Source: Hymenobacter baengnokdamensis (GTDB taxonomy: Bacteria; Bacteroidota; Bacteroidia; Cytophagales; Hymenobacteraceae). From it: DNA of 64,000 bases. Positions 8,830-16,640 of the stretch are shown here, one piece after another (the first letter of the stretch is position 1; every line of letters begins with the position of its first letter). Below the pieces are notes generated by a model that was not told the DNA's origin, made no database searches, and saw only the letters and a list, made by a program, of their open reading frames with translations. Both the position numbers and the translations under genes were made by a program. The stretch is from positions 2,108,001 to 2,172,000 of the forward strand of contig NZ_CP044285.1 of the NCBI RefSeq assembly GCF_008728635.1, in the 5' to 3' direction.

Positions 8830-8859
8830 TTGATTTGGCTGGTTTGGGCGGTAACTTTG
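8830..8859 (+). promoter_or_regulatory. Candidate Bacteroidota promoter for the 8948 gene
   Basis: TTG at 8830-8832, a 19-base spacer, and TAACTTTG at 8852-8859 match the Bacteroidota sigma-ABfr consensus (TTTG, about 19 bases, TAnnTTTG). The start codon is about 90 bases downstream. Confidence 0.5.
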
Positions 8860-8947
8860 ACTGATGCCAGCCGGCGGCCCGCTCGCCGGCTACTAACTCA
8901 TTGCGTACAAGAAAAGCCGCTTTGGCAGTGGGCGCGCCCCGCATTTT

Positions 8948-9484
8948 ATGGACAGCACTACCTATCTCTTTGACCTGCTCAAAACTATTTTGCCCGCGCT
9001 GATAGTGGCGGGGGCCATCTTCTTTCTGTTTCGCCAGTACCTGGAAAAGGAGCAGCAGCGCCGCCTCATCGAGCTGCGTCTCGATAGCAGCAAAACCACG
9101 CTGCCGCTGCGCCTGCAAGCCTACGAGCGCGTAACGCTGCTGCTGGAGCGCATCTCACCCAATAATATTCTGGTGCGCCTGAGCAGCGCCGGGCAGAACG
9201 CTGTGGAGTACCATCGCCTGCTGCAACAGGAAATCAGAAGCGAGTTTGAGCATAATTTCTCGCAGCAGCTCTACATGAGCCCCGAGGCCTGGGGTCAGGT
9301 AAAGCAGGCCAAAGAAGACGTGCTGACGATGATAAACCGTGCCTTTCATGGGCTTAGCAATCCGGCGCAGCTGCGCGGCACCGAGCTGGCCAAGCGCATT
9401 CTGGAAAGCCTGATGACCGACGCGGCTGACCCCACTGCCCAGGCGCTGGCCGTGATAAAGCGCGAGGCAGCGGGGCTGTTTTAG
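8948..9484 (+). CDS. Membrane-anchored protein of unknown function
   Basis: A 178-residue protein with one N-terminal transmembrane helix (LKTILPALIVAGAIFFLF) followed by an entirely cytoplasmic, helical, charged region including LPLRLQAYERVTLLLERISP. Proteins of this shape (anchor plus about 150 helical residues with a YERL/ERxxP motif) are conserved across Bacteroidota, but I know no function. It is monocistronic, with the convergent bshA gene downstream. Confidence 0.7.
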   Translation: MDSTTYLFDLLKTILPALIVAGAIFFLFRQYLEKEQQRRLIELRLDSSKTTLPLRLQAYERVTLLLERISPNNILVRLSSAGQNAVEYHRLLQQEIRSEFEHNFSQQLYMSPEAWGQVKQAKEDVLTMINRAFHGLSNPAQLRGTELAKRILESLMTDAADPTAQALAVIKREAAGLF

Positions 9485-9534
9485 CGAGGCAGTCAGGCTG
9501 CGGCTTAGCGCGCTTTGCTGAGCTTGCCAGGCGT

Positions 9535-10668
9535 TTAGTGGCTTTCCGCCAGCACGGCCGCCCGCTCGTAGCATTGCTCATACAGCGGCACGATGTTGCT
9601 CACCGCAAACTCCTCAGCACGGGCGCGGGCGGCGGCTTTGAAGCGGGGTAAATTATCGTCGTCGAGCACGTAGAGCGCGTTTTTTACCATGTCTTCCACG
9701 TCGCCGATGTTGCTAAGCATGCCGGTTACGTTATGCACGTTCAGTTCGGGAATGCCGCCAGCGTTGGTGCTGATAACGGGCACTTCGCAGGCCATTGCTT
9801 CGAGGGCCGCCAGGCCAAAGCTTTCGTTTTCAGAAGGCATTAGAAATAAGTCGCTGACGCTGAGGACTTCCTCTACCGCTTCTAGCTTACCCAGAAAGCG
9901 AATGTCGCGCTGGCAGTCTAGGTCGCGGGCCAGCTTTTCCATGCGCGAGCGGTCGGGGCCATCGCCCACGAGCAGCAGCTTGGCCGGAATGGCTTTGCGC
10001 ACGCCGCAGAAGATGCGCAGCACGTCTTCGACCCGCTTCACGGTGCGGAAGTTGCTGGTATGAATGAGCAGCTTCTCGCCCTCGGGGGCAATAGCGGTGC
10101 GGAAATGGGTTTTTTCCTGCTTACGAAAGCGGTGCAGGTCGATGAAGTTGGGGATAACCTCAATCTTGTGCTCGACGGGGAAATACTCGTAAGTTTCGCG
10201 GCGCAAATCGGCCGATACGGCCGTTACGCCGTCGCTCTCATTGATGCTGAACGTAACCACCGGCTCGTAGCTGGCATCCTTGCCCACGAGGGTAATATCG
10301 GTGCCGTGCAGCGTCGTGACCACGGGCACCGTAATGCCCCGCGAGCGCAGAATCTGCTTGGCTAAATACGCAGCCGAAGCGTGCGGAATGGCATAGTGAA
10401 CGTGCAGTACGTCGAGCTTTTCGTTCTGCACAATATCGACCATCTTACTGGCCAGCGCCGACTCGTAGGGCGGAAACTGGAACAGCGGATAGGTAGGCAC
10501 GTACACCTCGTGGTAGAAAAGATTCTCGTTGAAGAAATCGAGCCGCACCGGCTGGCTGTAGGTGATAAAATGCACGCGGTGGCCCCGCTGGGCCAGGGCT
10601 TTGCCTAGCTCGGTGGCAACCACGCCGGAGCCGCCAAAAGTGGGGTAACAGACAATACCGATATTCAT
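9535..10668 (-). CDS. bshA: N-acetyl-alpha-D-glucosaminyl L-malate synthase BshA
   Basis: A 377-residue GT4-type glycosyltransferase, the usual BshA length. It begins MNIGIVCYPTFGGSGVVATE, the donor-loop signature of BshA, and has HVHYAIPHASAAYLA, LLIHTSNFRTVKRVEDVLR and the GT-B ExxxxxxxE motif in SENESFGLAALEAMACEVPV. It joins UDP-GlcNAc and L-malate, the first step of bacillithiol synthesis. Bacillithiol is the low-molecular thiol of many Bacteroidota and Firmicutes. The later genes bshB and bshC are not in this window. Confidence 0.93.
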   Translation of the reverse strand: MNIGIVCYPTFGGSGVVATELGKALAQRGHRVHFITYSQPVRLDFFNENLFYHEVYVPTYPLFQFPPYESALASKMVDIVQNEKLDVLHVHYAIPHASAAYLAKQILRSRGITVPVVTTLHGTDITLVGKDASYEPVVTFSINESDGVTAVSADLRRETYEYFPVEHKIEVIPNFIDLHRFRKQEKTHFRTAIAPEGEKLLIHTSNFRTVKRVEDVLRIFCGVRKAIPAKLLLVGDGPDRSRMEKLARDLDCQRDIRFLGKLEAVEEVLSVSDLFLMPSENESFGLAALEAMACEVPVISTNAGGIPELNVHNVTGMLSNIGDVEDMVKNALYVLDDDNLPRFKAAARARAEEFAVSNIVPLYEQCYERAAVLAESH

Positions 10669-10825
10669 GGGGGAAGGGTTGGGGGCGAGGGGCTAACCGG
10701 ATAACCCGCCAGATGTTGGCCGCAACCCTGGGCGGCTGGCAGTGACTTTACGTAAGCCCGGCGCTGGGCGGCGCACTAGGAGCTGCTCCGTAGCTTCGGG
10801 CCAACATTTTACTAGTGATTTGCTA

Positions 10826-12619
10826 ATGAGACATTTTTTACTCGCTGGTTGCTTGGTAGCCGGCCTGGCTGCTCCGACGCTGGCGCAGCCCACGCGCAGC
10901 AAAGCAACGGCACCGACAGCCCAGACGTCGGCGCCGCTGGCGGCCCTGTTTACCAATTATTGGGAAGAGCAGACGAAGCTTTACCCGCTGCAGGCGACGA
11001 GTCAGGGCGATAACCGCTTCAACGACCAGCTGCCCAACTCCGGCACCCGCGCCTTCCGGCTCAGCCAGCAGCGGCTGTACGAGCGCTACCGCGACCAGCT
11101 GGCGCGCATTGACCGCAGCCGGCTCTCGGCCGCCGACCAAACCAGCTACGACGTGTTTCAGTACGAGATGACGTCGCGGCTTAAGGGACTCGCGCAGCCC
11201 ACCTGGACGATGCCGTTTACGCAGTTTAGCGGCCTGCCCATCGAGCTGGCGCAGCTGGGCGCGGGCACCGGCTCCCAACCCTTTAAAACTGTGAAGGACT
11301 ACGACAACTGGCTGAGCCGCGTGCGGCAGTTTCCGGTGTGGGCCGATACGGCAATAGCCGACTTTCGGCAGGGTATGCGCACCGGCGTGGTATTGCCCAA
11401 AGTGCTGGTTCAAAAAATGATACCTCAGCTGGAAGCCCTGGCCGTAGCCGACCCCGAGCAGAGTGTGTTCTACGGCCCCGTCAAGCAGCTGCCGGCTACG
11501 TTTTCGGCGGCTGATAAGCAGCGGTTTACTACGGCTTATGCGGCCGCCATTCGCGGCGAGCTGGTGCCTACTTACCGCAAGCTGGCGGCTTTTTTGAAAG
11601 ATGAGTACCTGCCGGCGGCCCGCACCAGCACCGGCATTGCGGCCGTGCCGGGCGGGGCCGATATGTATACCTACGCCGTTGGCTACTGGACCACTACCAC
11701 CCGCACGCCGGAGGAGATTTACCAGACCGGCCTCTCCGAAGTAGCCCGCATTAAGGCGGAGATGGAGCAGGTGCGCCAGCAGCTAGGCTTCCAGGGCGAC
11801 CTGAAGGCGCTATTTGCCTACGTCAATACGGACCCCAAATTTCATCCTTACCAAACACCCGAAGACGTGCTCAACGGCTTCCGGTCTATCCTGGCCAGGG
11901 TAGAGCCTGGGTTGCCCCGCTTGTTTGGGCGCACGCCCAAAACAGCGTTTGAGATTCGGCAGACGGAAGCCTTCCGCGCGGCTTCCGCCAGCGCCGCCTA
12001 CACCCGCGGCTCGGCCGATGGCTCGCGGCCGGGCATTTTTTACGTGCCGATTCTGGATGCCACCAAGTTTAAGACGCCGGGTATGGAGTCGCTGTTTCTG
12101 CACGAGGCCATTCCGGGCCACCACTACCAGGTGTCGTTGCAGCAAGAGAATACGGCCCTGCCCAAGTTCCAGCGGTTTGCCTTCTACTCGGCTTTCAGCG
12201 AAGGCTGGGCGCTCTATACCGAAAGCCTGGGCAAAGAGCTGGGTATGTACACCGACCCGTATCAGTACCTGGGGGCGCTCAGCGCCGAGATGCACCGCGC
12301 CATTCGGCTCGTAGTTGACGTAGGCATGCACGCCAAGGGCCTGACTCGTGAGCAGGCTATTGAATATATGCTTGCTAACGAAGCAACCACTGAACAAGGA
12401 GCTACCGCCGAAATAGAGCGCTACATGGCCTGGCCCGGCCAGGCACTGGCCTATAAAACAGGTCAGCTTAAAATCAGGGAGCTACGCACCCGCTACGAAA
12501 AGCAGCTGGGCGCGAAGTTTTCGCTCAAGGCTTTCCACGACGAATTATTGTTGGACGGCGCAATGCCGCTGGCCGTATTGGAGCGGCGCATGGATGCCTG
12601 GGCCGCCGGGCAGAAATAG
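10826..12619 (+). CDS. DUF885 family secreted metallo-protein (first copy)
   Basis: A 597-residue exported protein; the ATG at 10826 gives the signal peptide MRHFLLAGCLVAGLAAPTLA. The DUF885 hallmark HEAIPGHHYQ (His-Glu plus His-His, zinc-type) lies in the C-terminal third, followed by FSEGWALYTESLGKELG and a late MAWPGQALAYKTGQ. The family is related to M2/M3-like zincin folds and is presumed to contain metal-dependent hydrolases, but substrates are not known. A second, shorter member is at 44400. Confidence 0.85.
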   Translation: MRHFLLAGCLVAGLAAPTLAQPTRSKATAPTAQTSAPLAALFTNYWEEQTKLYPLQATSQGDNRFNDQLPNSGTRAFRLSQQRLYERYRDQLARIDRSRLSAADQTSYDVFQYEMTSRLKGLAQPTWTMPFTQFSGLPIELAQLGAGTGSQPFKTVKDYDNWLSRVRQFPVWADTAIADFRQGMRTGVVLPKVLVQKMIPQLEALAVADPEQSVFYGPVKQLPATFSAADKQRFTTAYAAAIRGELVPTYRKLAAFLKDEYLPAARTSTGIAAVPGGADMYTYAVGYWTTTTRTPEEIYQTGLSEVARIKAEMEQVRQQLGFQGDLKALFAYVNTDPKFHPYQTPEDVLNGFRSILARVEPGLPRLFGRTPKTAFEIRQTEAFRAASASAAYTRGSADGSRPGIFYVPILDATKFKTPGMESLFLHEAIPGHHYQVSLQQENTALPKFQRFAFYSAFSEGWALYTESLGKELGMYTDPYQYLGALSAEMHRAIRLVVDVGMHAKGLTREQAIEYMLANEATTEQGATAEIERYMAWPGQALAYKTGQLKIRELRTRYEKQLGAKFSLKAFHDELLLDGAMPLAVLERRMDAWAAGQK

Positions 12620-12754
12620 CGCGAGGTCTGGCAAGGTTAAAGGAGGCTTCGCAATTTTTGCGCTCTCTTAAAAATCTTGCACCTACACGTAAAAAAACCG
12701 ACTTTTGAAGCAGACTTTGCGAAACTCCATTTAACCCTGCGAAAACCCGCGCTT

Positions 12755-14242
12755 ATGAACCATAAAACCCTTTTGTTAGCTGCTCTCAGTCTGACCCTGC
12801 CGCTGGCCGGCCGGGCTCAGAAGAAAGCGGCCCCCACTGCTGCTGCTGCCAATGCCGAAAGCGCCATTCGCGAGGCTGATATCAAGCGCGACCTGTTTGC
12901 GCTGGGCGGCGACCACTTCCGCGGCCGTGAGGCGGGCTCGCTCGACGAGCTGAAAGCCTCGGCCTGGCTGGAAGACCAGATTCGGGCCACCGGCGCGCTG
13001 CCGGCCGGCGACGACGGCACGTACTTTCAGTTTTTCCAGATTCAGCGCACCCGTATTACCAAGAGCAGCACGCTCACTATTGGTAGCCATTCGCTGAAAG
13101 TCAACCACGATGCCCTGCTGTTTGCGCCGGTAAATGCCAGCGTGAACGCGCCGATGGTGTGGGTGGGCAACGCCACCCCCGCCGAGCTGGCCAAGGTAGA
13201 TGTAAAAGGCAAAGCCGTCGCCATGCAGTTTGGCGGCGAAGTAACGCCCGGCCTGAGCTTCCGGCGCTACCAGATGGCCACCATGCGCGACCGCTCGGCC
13301 GAGCTGATGAAGGCCGGTGCAGTAGCCGTGGTGATTGTGAGCGATGCGCGCGCCCAGGCGGTGTTCGACCACTGGGGCCACACGTACGAGCGCGGGCGCT
13401 ACGACCTGCCCGGCGGCCCCAATGTGCGCGTCAACAGCGGCGCGCCTACCATCTGGCTGCCGGCCAGCGCCGCCGGCTGGGCCCAGCAGCCCGGCCAGCA
13501 GTTCGTGGCCAATCTTCAGCTCGAAAGCTTTGCCTACCCGTCGGTTAATATCGTGGCCAAAATTCCGGGTACCGACCCGCAGCTGAAAAGCCAGAACGTA
13601 CTCTTCAGCACGCACCAGGACCACGATGGCGTGCGCGAGGCCGTGGCCGGCGACTCTATCTACAACGGCGCCGATGACAATGCCACCGGCTGCGCGGCGC
13701 TGCTGGCCATTATGCGGGCTTTCAAGGCTAAGCCCGGCCGGCGCACGGCGCTGTTTGTGTACCACGGGGCCGAGGAGCGCGGCTTGCTGGGCTCGCGCTA
13801 CTACTCGGAGCACCCCACCGTGCCGCAGTCATCTATCGTGGCAGTGCTCAATGCCGAGATGATGGGCCGCAACTCGCCCGACAGTGCCGCGCTGCTCGGC
13901 CGCCAGCGCCCGCACCGCAACTCGCTCGACCTCGTGAAGACAGCGCTGGCGGCCAACCAGGCCGGCCCGAAATTCAAGCTCGATACGCTTTGGGACCGCG
14001 CCGACCACCCCGAGGGCTGGTATTTCCGGTCCGACCACCTGCCGTATGCCCGCCTGGGTATTCCGTCGGTGATGTACACCTCGCTGCTGCACGTGGACTA
14101 CCACACGCCCCGCGACGAGCCTAAGCGCATCGACTACCCCAAACTCACCAACATGACCCGTTGGATGTACCTCACCGGCTGGGCCGTGGCCAACCGTACC
14201 GCGCCGCCCGCCCGTGACCCCGGCTTCAAGCTGGAACGCTAG
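12755..14242 (+). CDS. M28 family zinc aminopeptidase, secreted
   Basis: A 495-residue protein starting with a signal peptide (MNHKTLLLAALSLTLPLAG). It has a PA-type insert in the middle (GKAVAMQFGGEV) and the M28 catalytic core: STHQDHDGV near residue 284, NGADDNATG near 304 (bridging Asp), YHGAEERGLLGS near 336 (general base Glu and ligand Glu), NAEMMGR, and VDYHTPRDE (last His). It should cleave N-terminal residues of peptides in the periplasm or outside. The start at 12755 is chosen over an upstream in-frame codon lacking a signal sequence. A long perfect hairpin follows. Confidence 0.9.
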   Translation: MNHKTLLLAALSLTLPLAGRAQKKAAPTAAAANAESAIREADIKRDLFALGGDHFRGREAGSLDELKASAWLEDQIRATGALPAGDDGTYFQFFQIQRTRITKSSTLTIGSHSLKVNHDALLFAPVNASVNAPMVWVGNATPAELAKVDVKGKAVAMQFGGEVTPGLSFRRYQMATMRDRSAELMKAGAVAVVIVSDARAQAVFDHWGHTYERGRYDLPGGPNVRVNSGAPTIWLPASAAGWAQQPGQQFVANLQLESFAYPSVNIVAKIPGTDPQLKSQNVLFSTHQDHDGVREAVAGDSIYNGADDNATGCAALLAIMRAFKAKPGRRTALFVYHGAEERGLLGSRYYSEHPTVPQSSIVAVLNAEMMGRNSPDSAALLGRQRPHRNSLDLVKTALAANQAGPKFKLDTLWDRADHPEGWYFRSDHLPYARLGIPSVMYTSLLHVDYHTPRDEPKRIDYPKLTNMTRWMYLTGWAVANRTAPPARDPGFKLER

Positions 14243-14250
14243 GCCATAGC

Positions 14251-14306
14251 ACCGGAACGTTCCCTACCGCTGGCGAGCCTTAGCCAGCGGTAGGGAACGT
14301 TCCGGT
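14251..14306. terminator. Perfect 24-bp hairpin after the M28 gene
   Basis: Arms 14251-14274 and 14283-14306 are exact complements with an 8-nt loop; the right side is followed by AAAA rather than a T run. It may act as a terminator or mRNA-stabilising hairpin, or be a palindromic repeat unit. The arm contains the sub-palindrome GGAACGTTCC. Confidence 0.6.
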
Positions 14307-14363
14307 AAAAGGGAGTTCAGACGGCAATTGATAGCTTCCACCAAGTGAGCGTGGCATTCTGTC

Positions 14364-14371
14364 TATTTTTG
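14364..14371 (+). promoter_or_regulatory. Candidate -7 element for the M1 peptidase gene
   Basis: TATTTTTG fits the TAnnTTTG consensus of Bacteroidota promoters, about 110 bases before the TTG start. No convincing TTTG was found at the -33 spacing, so support is partial. Confidence 0.35.
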
Positions 14372-14481
14372 CGGCTGAGTTTGCAGCAGCGACTCTGCTT
14401 TTTGCGTTAATACCTCCTACAGGCGATTTTCGCTGGAAAACCGCCAGAGGCTTCATTATCGCTACACTTTAGCTTGCTTTT

Positions 14482-16374
14482 TTGAAAACGATTTGCGTAT
14501 TCTTTCGCCTGCCGCTGGTGCTGCTGCTGGCCCTGACGTATTTGGCCGGCATGGCGCAGGCTCCGCTGCCAATGCCCCGCAACCTGCGGGCGACTTACGA
14601 TAAAGGTACCCGCACGCCAACCGGCCAGCCGGGCCCGAAGTATTGGCAGAATGCCGCTAATTATACTATCAAAGTAAATTTTGACCCCGCTACCCGGCTG
14701 CTGGCCGGCACAGTGGCCATCGCCTATCAAAACAACAGCCCCGACTCGCTGCGGCAGCTCTGGTTCAAGCTCTACCCCAATCTCTACCAGCACGGCTCGC
14801 CCCGCACCGGGCACTTTGCGCCGGAAGACCTGGGCGACGGCGTCAAAATAGAGCAGATGACTATCAATGGCCAGGCAGTGGACCCCAGTCGCCTCGTCTT
14901 CGATAATACCAACCTGACCGTGCCGCTACGCCGGGCTATCGGTCCGAAGCAAACGGCGCAGGTGGCCATCAGCTATTCCTATATTCTGAATAAAGGCTCG
15001 CACCAGCGCACGGGCGAGGTGGCGCCGGGGGTAGCATTCGTGGCGTACTTTTTTCCTAGAATAGCCGTATATGATGATATAGACGGCTGGAATAAGATAC
15101 CTTACACGGGCGCGCAGGAATTCTACAACGACTTTTGCCACTTTGCGGCCGATATTACGGTGCCGCGCAACTTTCTGGTCTGGGCCACCGGCGACCTCAC
15201 CAATGCCGAGCAGGTGCTGACCAAAAAGTACCTGACCCGCCTGCGCACTGCCGAGAAAAAGGACGGCATTACCAGCATTATCGATAGCGCCGAAGTGCGC
15301 CTGCACGATGCCACGGCTTCTAACGGCTACAACACCTGGCACTTTGATGCGCGCAACGTCACGGACTTCGTTTTTGCTACTTCCGACCACTACGTGTGGG
15401 ACGCGACCAGCCTCGTAGTAGACCCCGCTACCAAGCGCCGGACCCGCATCGACGCGGTGTACAACCCAAAGCACGACGATTTTGAGGAAGTGGCCAAGTT
15501 TGGCCGCAAAACGGTGGAGGCCATGAGCTACACCTTCCCCAAGTGGCCTTTCCCCTACAATCACGAAACGGTATTCGAAGGCCTCGACCAGATGGAGTAC
15601 CCGATGATGGCCAACGATAACCCCACCTCGACCCGCGAAGCGGGCATTACCCTCACCGACCACGAGATTTTTCACACGATGTTTCCGTTTTATATGGGCA
15701 TCAATGAAACCAAGTATGGCTGGATGGATGAAGGCTGGGCAACTATCGGCGAGTGGCTGATTTCGCCCATTATCAAGCCCGGCTTTGTCGACGACTACGG
15801 CATGCAGGCTTACAGCCGGGCCGCCGATACCGAGGACGACCTACCTATCGTTACGCTGACTACCCAGCAGGCCGGGGTGTCCTTCTTCCTGAACTCCTAC
15901 CCAAAGCCGGCGCTGGGTTACCTGTACGTCAAGGACCTGCTTGGTGAGGAGCTGTTTACGAAAGCCCTGCACACCTACATCCGCAACTGGCACGGCAAGC
16001 ACCCGATGCCCTATGATTTCTTTTATTCGATGAACACCGGCGCGGGCCAGAACCTCAACTGGTTCTGGCAGCGCTGGTTTTTTGATGGCGGCTATCCCGA
16101 CCTGGCTATCACGAGTGTGAAGGACCCGGCCGGCAGCCCCGCCGAAATCGTAATTACGGCCAAAGGCACCAAGCCGGTTCCCGTTGACCTTACCATAACC
16201 TTCGACAACGGCAGTACGGAGGCTATTCACCGCACGATAGAAGTGTGGCAAAATGGCGCCCGCAGTGTCACCATACCCGTAACCAACGACCACGCCATTA
16301 GTAAAGTCGTGCTTGGCAGCCTTTACGTGCCCGATAGCTACCCCGCTGATAATGTGTGGATGGCCACGCAGTAA
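14482..16374 (+). CDS. M1 family zinc metallopeptidase, secreted
   Basis: A 630-residue gluzincin aminopeptidase. A TTG start at 14482 is required: an in-frame stop lies 12 bases upstream, the next ATG is inside the signal sequence, and the TTG gives a full signal peptide (KTICVFFRLPLVLLLALTYL). The zinc site HEIFH is near residue 393 with the distal Glu in MDEG about 20 residues later. The exopeptidase motif appears as EGLDQMEYPMM near 365, a departure from the usual GAMEN, as seen in many Bacteroidota M1 proteins. It probably trims peptides outside the cytoplasm. Confidence 0.9.
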   Translation: MKTICVFFRLPLVLLLALTYLAGMAQAPLPMPRNLRATYDKGTRTPTGQPGPKYWQNAANYTIKVNFDPATRLLAGTVAIAYQNNSPDSLRQLWFKLYPNLYQHGSPRTGHFAPEDLGDGVKIEQMTINGQAVDPSRLVFDNTNLTVPLRRAIGPKQTAQVAISYSYILNKGSHQRTGEVAPGVAFVAYFFPRIAVYDDIDGWNKIPYTGAQEFYNDFCHFAADITVPRNFLVWATGDLTNAEQVLTKKYLTRLRTAEKKDGITSIIDSAEVRLHDATASNGYNTWHFDARNVTDFVFATSDHYVWDATSLVVDPATKRRTRIDAVYNPKHDDFEEVAKFGRKTVEAMSYTFPKWPFPYNHETVFEGLDQMEYPMMANDNPTSTREAGITLTDHEIFHTMFPFYMGINETKYGWMDEGWATIGEWLISPIIKPGFVDDYGMQAYSRAADTEDDLPIVTLTTQQAGVSFFLNSYPKPALGYLYVKDLLGEELFTKALHTYIRNWHGKHPMPYDFFYSMNTGAGQNLNWFWQRWFFDGGYPDLAITSVKDPAGSPAEIVITAKGTKPVPVDLTITFDNGSTEAIHRTIEVWQNGARSVTIPVTNDHAISKVVLGSLYVPDSYPADNVWMATQ

Positions 16375-16511
16375 GGGCAGTAAGGACGGAATTTGGTGTG
16401 CCTCCGTCGAGGCAGCCCTTATCCGAGTAGCCTATAAGTAAGCCGTAAATCCGGAGGGGCTTGACTTATCTCAGGGTAGTAGAAGCCGTGCGGGACAACC
16501 AGACGAGCGGT

Positions 16512-16541
16512 CAGGGCACACTATATCAGGGCACACTATAT
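16512..16541 (+). repeat. 15-bp tandem duplication
   Basis: CAGGGCACACTATAT occurs twice without spacer in the 266-bp gap between two convergent genes. I see nothing else in this gap. Confidence 0.9.
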
Positions 16542-16640
16542 ACGTGCCCACGGGATACTGTTTCCTTTCCTGACGCTCGGTATGTTGCACTAAATGCGCG
16601 CCAGCGTAGGCCGGTCTGGGTACAATTTTTTTGAGTAGTA

